Shown here: piece by piece, positions 22,989 through 35,050 of the stretch
Numbering within the stretch: position 1 is the stretch's first letter
Layout: every line of letters begins with the position of its first letter
Source of the DNA: Plotosus lineatus
Taxonomy: Eukaryota > Chordata > Actinopteri > Siluriformes > Plotosidae
NCBI GenBank assembly: GCA_024760905.1
Contig: CM045729.1
Coordinates: forward strand, 53,652,080 to 53,716,079
Direction of reading: 5' to 3'
Length of the DNA: 64,000 nucleotides
Position numbers and translations under genes: made by a program
The notes under the pieces: model-generated
Told to the model about the DNA's origin: nothing
The model's input: the letters and a program-made list of their open reading frames with translations, nothing else
Databases searched by the model: none

Positions 22989-23346
22989 ATGCACAGCGTT
23001 TGAGTGGCATTATAGAGCTGAACTGGTACTTAAAGCACACTAAAAAAAGAGGCTCATTGACAACTTGTGCGCGAACAAGGAAAAAGGGGTGTTACATCAT
23101 CTCAAACCATCAGCAGGAAGGAGGACAGCCATTGGCTGAATTTGAGTGACGTGTCAGCTGCTTGGCAGCCCGTGAATACTCAAACCGTGAGTGCAAAACC
23201 GCGAGTAGTCAAGGGCCTACTATATTTAGAAAAACTGGTCCATACAAATTTAGGATGGCATTGATTTTGTAAATGTGATCATCAAGGTTGCTTTAGTGTC
23301 TCGTCAAATACTAACTATGAAAAGCTATAAAATAAGATAGCGATGC

Positions 23347-23348
<2 letters not shown>

Positions 23349-23382
<34 letters not shown>
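23349..23382. repeat. (CA)n microsatellite
   Basis: CA tract about 22 bp downstream, in transcript sense, of the kalrn exon donor at 23404. Confidence 0.96.
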
Positions 23383-23387
<5 letters not shown>

Positions 23388-23404
23388 GCCTATATAATTC
23401 TCAC

Positions 23405-23519
23405 CTTGGCACAGTGGACAGATAAGTGACGAGTCTCCTCAGATCCTCCTGTTTTATTCGGTCATGATTACTTCTAGCTGGGAAGGTCAAAATCGGCCCT
23501 CCTCTTTTATCACGTCCAC
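23405..23519 (-). CDS. kalrn: Kalirin coding exon (second in window): Sec14 domain, first half
   Basis: This 115-nt exon completes a glycine codon (G|GT), encodes 37 residues, GRDKRGGPILTFPARSNH through RRLVTYLSTVP, and leaves AG of a serine codon. GRDKRGGPILTFPARSNHD is the strongly conserved opening of the kalirin/TRIO Sec14 domain. The acceptor is TTTCAG before GTGGAC and the donor is CCAAG before GTGAGA. Phase 1 upstream and phase 2 downstream both match the neighbouring exons. Frame intact. Confidence 0.96.
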
Positions 23520-24149
<630 letters not shown>

Positions 24150-24315
24150 CCCTAGAAGGTCAACAGCCTTGTCACTTCACAGTGATAAGTAGCTCCGCCT
24201 CATTCTGATGCCACTCCAGGCCTCTGACGCTCTTCATAGGGATTACAGAGGGAGACATCACAGCTGAGAACACTCCAATATATATGTGACTAAAATTGTC
24301 CTTGTAAGTCACATG

Positions 24316-24319
<4 letters not shown>

Positions 24320-24383
<64 letters not shown>

Positions 24384-24389
24384 ACACAC
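24320..24389. repeat. (CA)n microsatellite
   Basis: Second long CA tract about 175 bp after the previous one. Confidence 0.97.
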
Positions 24390-24804
24390 CTCATGTATTT
24401 ACAAGGATTGCTTAAATGTAATGTCCTCCTGGTATGGACTGAAGTAATGCACGTAAAGTAAGTTCCACACAGCATTTAGACCCTTATTGAAGCATTTTCT
24501 CTTCTCATAAACAAAATGAAGCAGAACAAGACCTGAAGAAGTAGCAGTTAAGATTCAGGAATCAGAATCAGCCTTGAATAAAAAAAAAAACAATAAATAA
24601 CTAGATTTACTTATAAAAATCAAATCTAATTTTAGTCTATTTTCCTTATATTTTCAGTGTAGCGTATGGTAAAACAATTATGTGCCTCAGGCGCAGTGTA
24701 TGTTTCCTGAATTAAAGTTATTCAGTACATAATTGTTACCGGTAATTGTCCTTCAGATAGTAAACCAATCAGATAGTGTTATTCTCATTGTAATATTGTG
24801 TATA

Positions 24805-25672
24805 CAGTGATCTCAGGCTGCTGCATGCTTCAGTTTCTGCAGCTTCAGTGCATCGTGAGTTTTTCCAAAATATTCATGGAACAATAAAAAAAATAAGGAA
24901 AGGAAGGAAAAATAGGGAAAAAGTTAAGGAAAATGCCGCGAGGTTGCTACCATCTCAGGTTTGGTACTCGGGTTGACTTGGCTCTGAAATCTCGCAAGAT
25001 GATGAGATGAATTTCACAGAATCCGGGCATCCCAGTATCCCTTCTTGTGGAACGCTGCAGGTGTACGGATGTACCACGTAACTCTCTGTGTTGTTTATTA
25101 CAGTGATATTTGTTTGTGTGAAATAAGTGTTTGTGACGTCCTTGAAAATGGCTTCTATACGTCCTCCTTCTTCTAAATCTTTCAGGAATTGACTCCAATC
25201 TAAAGTTTGGTTTCTTATGTAATTCGGAACACAGATGCATGAATTGGATCAGCTCACCAATGGATCATTTTTTTTTTACATTTGGTAATTACTTTACTCA
25301 CTTTCATTAAGAGAGCGGTGCACTGTGCTTGCTTCACAGCCAGGTTTGGAATCTCTCAGCATTCTACAATATGATTACATTTTTATGTGAGGTGCACATC
25401 TGAGTGTGTGTGGGCGCATCTGTGCGTTTGTGTGCGTCTGGGTGAGCATTTGTGTGTGTGTATTTATATTTTATTTACATCTTATGCATTATTTTTTAAT
25501 GTTGATTTGTTATGATAAGCATTTATAGTGTTGAATATGTATTTAATGATGTTATATACATATATGCATGTACGTATGCGTCAGTCAGGGGGGGGTCGAT
25601 CCTACTTCGTGGAAATTCGGCATTTGCGGTCGGTCTCGGTCCCCATTAACTGCGAAAAGTGAGGGTTCACTG
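24805..25672 (-). mobile_element. TIR-3 MITE, diverged copy with a central insertion
   Basis: The left part has CAGCTTCAGTGCATCG and AAAAAGTTAAGGAAAATGCC. The right part has TTTTTATGTGAGGTGCACAT, TATATACATATATGCATG, GATCCTACTTCG and GTGAGGG, matching the ends of other reversed copies. About 400 bp in the middle (around 24940-25360) is unrelated to the family and unidentified. Confidence 0.72.
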
Positions 25673-26121
25673 TAATAGTACAATGATATAATATTTTTAT
25701 CCCATTGGACAATTATTTTTGAACGATTATCTACTGCAATGTGTGACAGGTATAAACATACATAAAAATTTAACTGTACAGTGCGTACAATAACTAACAT
25801 CTGATAATGACTCAGTGTATGTGTGATCAAATCAGACTCAGCAAAATAGAGCGAAATAAAAGCTGTGCAACAAAATCGAAAATAAATAAGCATGAACAAT
25901 TAAACATCGGCATTTTAGTCAAACTGGTAACAGGATTTTTTTACTTTTTTTACTTCCCATTCTGTGGTTGACTTGCTGTGTTCTCAAAGATATTGTTTTC
26001 TTTATCCCTAGACATTGTGTGAATCCTGTCCTCTCCACTACTGCAAATAAGTGTTATATCTGCAGGTGTGAAATTCCCATATCCACAATGATTTCTTTAA
26101 CCAATATTGAATCAGTCAGTG

Positions 26122-26122
<1 letters not shown>

Positions 26123-26188
<66 letters not shown>
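26123..26188. repeat. (TG)n microsatellite
   Basis: Pure TG tract. Confidence 0.97.
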
Positions 26189-26379
26189 GGTAACTGTCAC
26201 AGAAGTGTGATGTCAGCCATGTTTGAGTTACTAGTGCCAGTGGATTATACACATATATGGCAACTTTAATACACCGTGGGGTTTTGCTCCACGACTTACT
26301 GGCCACCAGCTTCAGTGGGTAACCTAAGGGCAGCTACACAGAATTTTAAGACATTTTACAGCCATTATTGCTTTTCTAG

Positions 26380-26723
26380 GCAGCATGGTGGCGTAGTAGT
26401 TAACACGCCCGCCTCACAGCAAAAAGGCCTGGGTTTGATTCCTAGATTGGGTGTTTCTGTGTGGAGGTTGCGTGTTCTCCCCATGCTTGCATGGGTTTCC
26501 TCCGAGTTCTCAGATTTCATCCCACAGTCCAAAAATATGCACAGTAGGTTAACTGGCGGTTCCAAATCTCCACCAAGTGTGAGTGTGAGTATAAATGGTT
26601 GTGTGAGTGTTGGCCCTGTGATGGTCTGGTGAGCTGTCAAGGGTGTATCCTGCCCTTGCTCAGAGTCAACTGAGATGGGCTGATTAGGATTAAGCGGTTC
26701 AGAAAATGAATGAATGGATTGCT
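26380..26723 (+). mobile_element. SINE-G, full length
   Basis: The head is GGCAGCATGGTGGCGTAGTA, then CCTGGGTTTGATTCC (B-box position), GTGTTCTCCCCATGCTTGC, CCCACAGTCCAAAAATATGC, TGTGATGGTCTGGTGAGCTG, and an L2-like tail ATTAGGATTAAGCGGTTCAG with AATGAATGAATGG. Confidence 0.92.
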
Positions 26724-27177
26724 TTTCTAGGCAAGGATGTGGGGTGGGGGAAATGCAAATAAATGAATAAATAAATAAATAAATACATAATAAAAACCCA
26801 CATAATTTTGGTAAAATAATCTCATCTAGAAATTCCTTTATTTGAAATGTGTTATTGGGGGAAAATGTTAATTTCAGAGTTTTTTTACTGCCAGAATTTA
26901 GCCACATGAATGAAGTAATATTCAGCGAGCTGGTATTTATCATGGAATAAATCTCAACGAGGTGGTCGGAGGAGGGGGAAGAGGTGACCTGTAGAACTGA
27001 GCAGGGGTGTGGAGCGCAGTTATGATCGACTTGTTGAACATTACCCTGCTTATTACAAAATAGTGATTAAAAATGATTTTATCAGAAGGATCTCTTTCTG
27101 CGTTATTAACTAAATTATTAATTTAATCTGTAAGAAATGTATGTTGTAATCGACCAATCAAAATCTAATATTCATAT

Positions 27178-27314
27178 CTTCTTTTCCTTTCGGCTGTTCC
27201 CTTCAGGGGTCGCCACAGCGAATCATCTGCCTCCATCTCACCCTATCCTCCTCATCTTCTTCTCTTACTCCAACTACTGTACCTTCATGTCCTCCTTCAC
27301 CACATCCATAAATT
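27178..27314 (-). mobile_element. LINE 3' end, short fragment
   Basis: The reverse strand matches the 3' end of the LINE at 30745 (GGATGTGGTGAAGGAGGAC, GATTCGCTGTGGCGACCCC, AGCCGAAAGG). It is severely 5' truncated. Confidence 0.88.
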
Positions 27315-27467
27315 ATAATCGAATATTCAGACAAGCAATGTGATAAATCTTAAACACATGTCGTTTTTTTACTTTGTAAGTTTTACTACCTCATTGTTTA
27401 TCTAAATTACCTATTATTGTTGTAATTATTATAAAACAACGCTGTATTTACAGTCAAATCCACTCAC

Positions 27468-27542
27468 CTGACACGAAAGCTACTTTATCCTTCAGCACAT
27501 GTAACACATCACTGGCTCTGATCCCCTCACTCTTGTACGATC
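27468..27542 (-). CDS. kalrn: Kalirin coding exon (first in window, probably exon 2)
   Basis: This 75-nt exon completes a codon with GA (probably glycine), encodes 24 residues, SYKSEGIRASDVLHVLKDK to VAFVS, and leaves G of a glycine codon. It matches mammalian kalirin SFRNDGLKASDVLPILKEK just after the exon 1 boundary, so it is likely the first exon common to the alternative 5' ends. The acceptor is TTTTCAG before GATCG and the donor is CAG before GTGAGT. Phase 1 on both sides. The upstream coding exon (MTDRFW-type in mammals) was not found before 64000. Confidence 0.94.
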
Positions 27543-27853
27543 CTGAAAACAAGGGAAAGTGGAGAGATTACCCAATCTGCTTTCATCTTTAATCCCATCA
27601 CTAGTTTATTACATTCCACCACTGCCACAGAGACCACAGGGGCAGACCCACCCCCACCCACTCCCAAAAAAACCGAAAAAATACATTTAAATGATTGTCC
27701 AGGTTTTGTTTCTCTTCGTTCCCATTTAGAAGGAACTCATTTCAAAAACATCGCTTTAAACAGTCTGCAAGGGGAAAGGAATGATTCTTTCACAAGAAAT
27801 TTCTTAGGAATAGATAGTAACAATGGCAAGCATGAAGACTCTGGGAAACAGAA

Positions 27854-27854
<1 letters not shown>

Positions 27855-27927
<73 letters not shown>
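27855..27927. repeat. (CA)n microsatellite
   Basis: Pure CA tract. Confidence 0.97.
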
Positions 27928-27929
<2 letters not shown>

Positions 27930-28249
27930 TCTGTGGCATATTTTGTGTTTGTTGGCAGGGCACGGAGTGTGATTACGTGAAGCATGTGATTGGTGGCTCA
28001 GTGAAGAACTGGAGCTCAGCTGTGCTGCAAACTGCTGGCTTACCAAACTACCATCACACACGATGTTAACAACACAGTCCCACAAGTAACGTGCATTTAT
28101 TTATTATAAGCATTTGTTTAAAATGCAAATACTGTACTATATTTTAATGCTTTTATTTGCCTCTGAATGCAGAGATTTAAAAATTATCATGGTGGGCATT
28201 ACCTATTAACCACCAAGCAATAAATAATCACTCACTTATTTAATCATTC

Positions 28250-28855
28250 ATTCATTTTTAAAACCACTTAATCCTACTACACCAGGGATCACCAACGTGG
28301 TGCACCAGGTAGCCCTCAAGGACAATATGAGTTGCCCGCGGACCTGTTCACCGCTAGTTTTAGGACAGGCCCACGGCTCCATAGCGCCACTCTCCATTGA
28401 GCTACATCTAATTTTTTTAAATATATTTTTAAATCAAATCAATATCTTCACATAGATGAATATCATTAATTATTAATAATAACATATTCAAGGTAAATTG
28501 AGCAAATTTGTAATTTCAGAGGTGTGTATCGACCTGGTATCCCTTCGCATTAGTTGGTACGCAAGAAGTAGCTCTCAGTTTCAAAAAGGTTGGTGACCCC
28601 TGTACTAGACCAACTCTGTATAAATGCAGAGTACACCCTGAACAGCTCACCAGTTCACCACAAGGACAACACACACACAGAACCATTCATGCTCACACAA
28701 AGAGGCAATTTGAAACTGCTACTTGGCCCAATGTGTATGTTTTTAGAGTGTGTAGGGAAATTAGATTACCCTCAGAAACTGACCCAAGCACAGGGAGAGC
28801 ATGCAAACTTCACATCGAAATAAAAAGGTGGACGTGCTAACCATCATTCCCTTAT
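28250..28855 (-). mobile_element. SINE-G copy split by a hAT MITE
   Basis: The left piece is AACCACTTAATCCTACTAC. The right piece resumes at GCAGAGTACACCCTGAACAG and continues through CAATTTGAAACTGC, CCCAATGTGTATG and GAGCATGCAAACTTCACA, the reverse SINE-G order. The hAT at 28283 interrupts the tail. Confidence 0.8.
28275..28610. mobile_element. hAT MITE with 8-bp target duplication (one mismatch)
   Basis: The element (28283-28602, 320 bp) starts CAGGGATCACCAACGTGG. Its right end complement is CAGGGGTCACCAACCT. The flanks are TACTACAC (28275-28282) and TACTAGAC (28603-28610). No coding capacity. Confidence 0.9.
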
Positions 28856-29368
28856 GTTCAGGGGCAGCATGTTGCAAAGCCACCCCACAGGATCAGGCAC
28901 CTGGTTTCAAGCTTGTTTTGCTGCTTCTGTGGTGCTTAGCATGTACTCCATTGGTTCCTTCGTTTCCTCTCATCTTCTGTAACCAATCATTACACTAAGT
29001 CTAACCAAGTGTGTGAGTTGGGTATGTGTGGCATTCAATTTCAGGCTGAAAGCTTAAAAGTTTGAGAAGAACAATTGATTACAGAGCACCACGTACACAC
29101 TATCACACAGCAAGAAGCAATTTCAACTCATATTTTACTACGTTCCATCGCAGCCTGTTTGCCTTCTTATTCGGAAATGTGAAGCAAAGCAGCACGTCTG
29201 TGAGACAACCAACACCAAACACCTGGAAATTTTGGAAATTAGCTTCAAAGTAGCACAGCAGAAAAGTTTGCTTTGTTGCTATTAGATACTTTTTCTAGTA
29301 CATAGACCAACCAATGAACCAATTACTTAAGCAGCTATTACATATTTCAGCTGTCCTGATAACTAGAC

Positions 29369-29447
29369 CCCGCCCTCGCCCAGAGCCAGCTGAGAGGGCC
29401 GCATTAATTAAGCAGAAAATGAATGGATGAATGGATAATAACTAGAG
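29369..29447 (+). mobile_element. Short orphan tail-B fragment with target duplication
   Basis: CCCCGCCCTCGCCCAGAGCC continues to GCAGAAAATGAATGGATG. It is flanked by ATAACTAGA on both sides (about 29360-29368 and 29438-29446; the exact edge is uncertain by a few bases). Another 5'-truncated tail-B retroposition. Confidence 0.75.
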
Positions 29448-29852
29448 TCCATGTAGAAGTTTGGTGGTGGATTACACCGGTACCCAATCTTAGTGATGTT
29501 GCCTGCCAAGATTTGATATTTAATCAATTAGGAAGTAAAAAATTAATTTCAATTCCAATCTAAGGGTTATTAAAGTAATAGTGCAAGCATTTAAAAATCC
29601 GAGAGAAGGTTTTCCATAAATAAACCTGCTCTTTTATATTACAGTCTGTATGATTTCACTGTAGATTATAACATTGATTACTATGAGTGAAGCCCATGTC
29701 TGGATAAGTGATCATGTCTAGAAATGTATTGTATAATACTTCAGGACATGTTTTTTCTTTCTCAGTAATACATGTAGGATAAAATACGAGTTAAACTTTG
29801 ACAGCAGTTTTTACTTTGTGGACAGAGCTAGATGGTATCAAAATATGCACAT

Positions 29853-29928
<76 letters not shown>

Positions 29929-30744
29929 CTACTGATGTGTTACTCAGTAAGACATAGCAAGCTTGCAACAGGAAAATGGAGTGCTCACTGTCTGGCTTAA
30001 GACCCATTTCCTCGCAGTAAAGGATGACTCTACCACTAATATAGACCTAGAAAGTGCAATAAATCTCTCTCTTTCTCCTTACCTCTTGGCGTTCCTTTCC
30101 TCTCTTCCTTCATATCACTTTCATCTTTTCTGCCAATTCGTTCATATTTTCAGCCACCTTCCTAACCACCTATCTGTCTTATTCCAGGTGAAAATGACAC
30201 TCTTCAAAACTGAGCCATTCAAAATACTCCTCACTTACTGGTTCCCTAAAGACCCTGAATACTCCTCCTTACAGTGCAATGAAGACCTCTAGCCGGCTCC
30301 CAGCTACATGTTAAACAGCACACATAGTGAATCAGTCTGCTAATGAACAACTGCTTCAAAGGCTTGAAATGACACACATTTCTAAAAGGAAATAAAGTAA
30401 ATGTCAAGTGCAAAATGTTTAATTCAGCACTCGCAGGAAATGATTGTGTGGTACATTTACAGAGGTGATGGGAAATAACGCTAATCTGTAGATGATTACA
30501 AAGGGCTGTGATATGGACATAAGCAGAAAATAACAGGCATTAGCAAGGCTATGTGTTGATTAAAAACAGAGTAAGTTGACTGACGAACCGAACAATACTG
30601 CATCTAATTAAAAAGTTTAAAGCAGAGTGCAGTTATAGAAAGTATTATTAAAAGAAATAACAAACAATAGCAGACATTGTGTGACTCAACATAGACAGAG
30701 AAAATTAGAATGCTGTGAAATGGAGAAAATAGAATAAAAGAGAT
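29448..30744. other. Intronic stretch with one CA tract, otherwise nothing recognised
   Basis: It contains (CA)n at 29857-29928. The frame at 29963-30292 shows no domain or splice context. Confidence 0.45.
29857..29928. repeat. (CA)n microsatellite
   Basis: Pure CA tract. Confidence 0.97.
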
Positions 30745-31082
30745 CTTTGGGAGTAACGAGGATGGATAGGATTAGGAATGAGCACGTCAGAGGGACAGCA
30801 CATGTCAGACGTTTTGGAGACAAAGTCAGAGAGGCTAGATTGAGATGGTTTGGACATGTACAGAGGAGGGATAGTGAGTATATTGGTAATAGGATGCTGA
30901 GGCTGGAACTACCAGGCAGAAGGCCTAGAGGAAGACCAAAGAGACGATTCATGGATGTGGTAAAGGAGGACATGAAGGTCGTTGGTGTAAGAGAAGAAGA
31001 TGCAAAGGATAGGGTGAGATGGAGGCAGATGATTCGCTGTGGCGACCCCTGAAGGGAAAAGCCGAAAGGAAAAGAAGAAGAA
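30745..31082 (+). mobile_element. LINE 3' end with intact C-terminal frame
   Basis: The frame 30747-31052 encodes GVTRMDRIRNEHVRGTAHV, LRWFGHVQRRDSEYI, RRPRGRPKRRFMDVVKEDMK and ends RWRQMIRCGDP. This is the region after the reverse transcriptase of a non-LTR retrotransposon, where WFGHV and GRPKRR are widespread motifs. The 3' UTR is only GAAGGGAAAAGCCGAAAGG plus a GAA repeat. The 5' part is missing. The clade is uncertain from this part alone. Confidence 0.9.
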
Positions 31083-31099
31083 AGAAATTCAGTTCTTCG

Positions 31100-31433
31100 A
31101 TTTCTGAACCTCTTAATCCTAAGTAGGGTCAAGGGGAGGCTGGGTGACAGCAGAGTACACCCTGGACAGCTCGCCAGGTCATCACAGGGCAGAAATGCAA
31201 TGACGGCTATGTAGCCTACTCTTTACGAAAGTCAGCAATGGTTCCTTCACGTGCCTCTTACCACAGACAGTGAGAGACATAGCTGGATTTTGACAACCCA
31301 GTTAGCTGCACGGGGCAGGGAGGGGCGGGGAGTGGGGGGGGGCAACAATGACAACCTGTTGATAGTGGGGTTTGAACGCCTGACCTTAAGATCAGTAACC
31401 TAGCATCTTACTACAGGGCCACCACTGCCCCAT
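31100..31433 (-). mobile_element. SINE-B copy
   Basis: Reverse copy: tail B (CTTAATCCTAAGTAGGGTC, CAGCTCGCCAGGTCATCAC), the shared body, a G-rich interruption (31312-31345), and the head complement CCACCACTGCCCC. It follows the LINE fragment closely. Confidence 0.87.
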
Positions 31434-32820
31434 CAAAGAGAGACATAAAGTATAAAACAGAGATGTTACTGAGACAATGTTAATTAGGACAACATATGTA
31501 AAGAGATGAGATGTATACGAATATAATGAAAGGTTACAGCATTCCCAGATCAATCTTCTCTGGTCTGTTTATTCAGCACTCCTTGAGTCCTCTTCTCTTT
31601 AACCTGTCTGTGATCCTGGTTAAAAGCTCTCTTCATTCAAAGTTGCTTCACTACATGATATATTTTAACCTTGTGTCTCTCTGATCACTGATGTATATTT
31701 CATCCGAAAACATTAATCTTTTCCAGAGTCATATTGTAAATAACTACATTTTCTATTTTCTATACAAATGACAGATGGGTGCAGAAAATAGGAGACAACA
31801 CAAAGTGCAGACATTAGAGCTCCTCCATTTAAGTCAATAGAAAGGAAGTTATGAAGCCCTGTGTAAGCCTGGGTCCCCTGCCCCACCAATAAAATTATAG
31901 GATATCGTTTCAGTTTGAGCCATATGTATCAGATCCACATGCGAAAATATGTTTTTCCACATGTTGAAATCAATGAAACCCTAAAACAGCTGTTCTGTTG
32001 GTAAATAACACAGTCAAATTAATTAAAATTAATTAATCCAAGCTAAAAGGAAGGTACCCCCCCCCCCCCCCCAACCCACCGGAGCTCAGAGAAAGTGCAC
32101 CAATATACAGTATCATCAATGCTATTGGATAACAAGAATGGTTTAATGGCTTTCTGTTTCCTTAATTTTTGAACACACTTATCCATTTAATACTCCTGTC
32201 TTTATAAGAACATAGGGACTATATTCATCCATTATTTTTCTAGAATTTCATTAAATCAAATTCAATCGTAATTATCGTTATCAGCCTTTTCAGCAAAATG
32301 AACCTTTTTTGAAAACTGAGGAAGTCACAAGAAGTAATTTCCATGGAGAAGATCTTTGTAAGAGTGGAGTTGTTCAGTCAGTAGGAATTCAAGCGAATGA
32401 AAATGAACAGTGGTTTGCATTCAGCACACAATTATTGCTTATAATTCACTCTGCGTCAGATATTGAGTGCTTGATTCACAACTTTACTGATTTGCCTCCT
32501 ATGTAGAAAGTGAGAAGTGTGAAAGAACAGTTGTCAGATTGTTGATAAGTTAGTTGGATATGTACTCCTGCTGCATGATGTGATGTCAATGCCTGATCCT
32601 GACATACTTCTACTGCTGTGGCTCCTAACTCCCTCCAGACCTGCCTAATTTATTCTGATTCTCTATCTCTACTTGGATTTACTTTTGTACTTTGACACAT
32701 CCTCTGCTGCTGTGTATGGTCCCACACATATAGCCGAAGGGATTTATAGCTCAGGGCAAAAAAAGTTTATACTCAAACCTTAGCTGTGTTTTAGTAGAAC
32801 AATTCACTTGGATACTGTAT
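31434..32820. other. Intronic stretch, nothing recognised
   Basis: It contains a poly-C run at about 32057-32072. No exon or repeat family identified. Confidence 0.45.
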
Positions 32821-32821
32821 A

Positions 32822-34046
32822 CAGTAGGCCCTTGACTATTCGCGGTTTTGCCCTCACGGGGTGAGTATTCACGGACTGCCAAGCAACAGACACGTCACTC
32901 AAATTCAGCCAATGGCTGTCCTCCTTCCTGCTGATTGGTTGAGATGATGTAACGCCCCTTTTTACTTTTTTTTTTTTTTTTTATTCTCGCACAAGTTTTC
33001 CATGAGCCGCTTTTTTTTTAGTGTGTTTTGATTACCAGTTAAGCTGTATGATGCCACTCAAACGCTGTGCGTCTTCTCTGGCTAAGCGCTAGAAAAGGTA
33101 ATGACATTGGATGTCTCTTCTGAAGAAATAAGACTTTCTCCGAAACGATATAATCATCTGAAAGCACTCTAGTATTAAAGTCTTTTTCAATCATTATTCC
33201 AGTACAGTACCTAAGTTAATGTTTAGAATGTTTTTGTGTGTGATTTTATGTACTGTGGTGTAGCATGTTTATCGTTTTGTTTTGTTTATCCAATTTATTA
33301 GATTCCATGTTCTTTTATGTTCTTTTTGTTAAGGTCTGTGTTTTGGGGGGACTTTGATTTTGACGGCTATGTTCTCTAACTCTAACTGTCCGCTCCGGCT
33401 GAGGGGCGTGGCTGAGCTGCTCCATGACTCACACCTGAATTCACTATTCTCATCTACTCTCAATAAACTCAAGCATGCTTATTTCTGCGCTAGAGGATTA
33501 ACTCACACGTTTGTTGCAGGTGACAAACAGAGCTTGTGAGATGAAGCATGGCTTATCTGGACTTTTAAGTGTGCAAGATCAAGCTCCGTGTGTCACCTGC
33601 AACAAATGCCTCACTTTCAAAGGGGAAGGACTTAAAAAGCGCGCTTTAATTGAGGTAAGCGTGCGGTTTGTGTTTATAGGGAGTAAATAAGATTACTTAA
33701 TTCAAGTTCAGGCACTTCAGAGGAAACTATCCTTTCTTCAGGAGAAAGTCTTATTTCTTCAGAAGAGACAGCGCTTAGCTGGCATTTGAGTGGCATCAGA
33801 GAGCTTAACTGGATAATATATTATACATACAAACAAATATATATATATATCAATAAATATTATCACAGTTCAAAATTAAAAAGTTTTTACTTAATCATTA
33901 ATTTTTAATTACATGTGTTTAAGAAGCATATTTTAGTGCATGTAATATGATACATAGGGTTTTACTTCCGCGTTAATAACTCGCGGAATTTCTTGATCCG
34001 CAGGTAGGGCCGGAACCAAACCCCTGCGAAAACCAGGGGCCTACTG
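32822..34046 (+). mobile_element. TIR-1 element, copy 3, both ends present
   Basis: The left end is CAGTAGGCCCTTGACTATTC and the right end is AGGGGCCTACTG; both are flanked by TA. It shares blocks with copies 1 and 2, including the LTR-like module (GACTTTGATTTTGACGGC, CTGAGGGGCGTGGCTG). Part of that module recurs inverted at about 33580-33700 (GGTTTGTGTTTATAGGGAG is the complement of copy-1 sequence near 823-841). A hairpin GTTTGTTGCAGGTGACAAAC against its complement lies at 33510-33608. Confidence 0.85.
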
Positions 34047-35048
34047 TACTGTAATTATGAAGACTCCCCTGTGCTCATCACAGCACTGTCATTGACAATA
34101 TTTTCTCATTAAACAACCTTTCAAAACACTTTGTACTGTTTAACTCATTATTATTCTATTGTCGAAGAATAATGAAATGCAGTAACACTGTCCAATATCA
34201 CTCAGAAGTGGGTGGATTCACTTTTAAATTTGGTTCCTTTTAAAGTTTTCTTTCACTCTCACCTCCAGTTGCTCATTATGGATTTAAATCTACATACAGA
34301 TTTTTGTAAAGGTGTCCTGTAATAATATCTTATGGAGGAGGTGATGCTATACAGATTAAAAAATAATAATAATAACAAAATAATGCAATAGCCTGGTAGT
34401 GTTGTGGTGCTCAGGTTAGTGATAACACAGCTGCAAGGATAGTTTTTATCATTAAAGCAAACAAAACAAGAGAGGAATAACATAAAACCGACTCATGACA
34501 AAACAATGTCCAGTCACTACTTATACAAGTAAAAACTAGAAAGCAGAATTGCAGAACAGTTCTGAGAAAAGAGGTCAAGCAGCGTGCTCAGTCCCATCCT
34601 TCAGCAACATAAGCATTGACTATGAGCCTGAAGTTGTCATGATAAGTAACTAAAATTAAACAGAAAAAAACATGGTAAACAAAGAAATAAATGATCAGAC
34701 TGACTTTAAATAAGGAACAAATGGATGGGACAGCCAATAGAAAGCCCAGGAAAAAACATCAGAACTACAGTAGGGCACAGGTGAACAAGAGAGAGAAGGA
34801 GAGGCAGTGAAAAGTAAACCCTGGACTCAGTAGTCTGGGAAACCAGTTTGCCGGTGACATGCCTGAGTAATGCTACAGTTAGATATAAATTAAAAGCCAT
34901 GTGTCTTGTGCATCTTGTACACATGTTCTTTAAGTCCAGATTGTAGGGAAATAAAGAGTTTTAGTACGTACTACACAGGAAGTGAGTATATAACGTTCAT
35001 AGCTTGGCACAGTCGCTTGGAGCACATGGCTTAAACATTTTATATATA
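34047..35048. other. Intronic stretch, nothing recognised
   Basis: No exon or repeat family identified. Confidence 0.4.
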
Positions 35049-35050
35049 TA

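Larger units (their letters stand above)
21419..23222 (-). mobile_element. TIR-1 element, copy 2, with nested LINE, hAT MITE and SINE-A
   Basis: The left end is CAGTAGGCCCTCAATATTCG after TA. The right end is AGTCAAGGGCCTACTATA, with the last G changed to A. Inside, an inverted repeat of at least 50 bp (about 21744-21797 against 22480-22535) folds the element back on itself. Three other elements are inserted: a LINE 5' fragment, a hAT MITE and a SINE-A. Overall orientation is opposite to the copies at 278 and 32822. Confidence 0.82.

Noticed and set aside
26365..26943. 192-codon reverse reading frame
   Set aside because: It runs through a SINE-G copy and AT-rich flank; there is no domain and no splice context.
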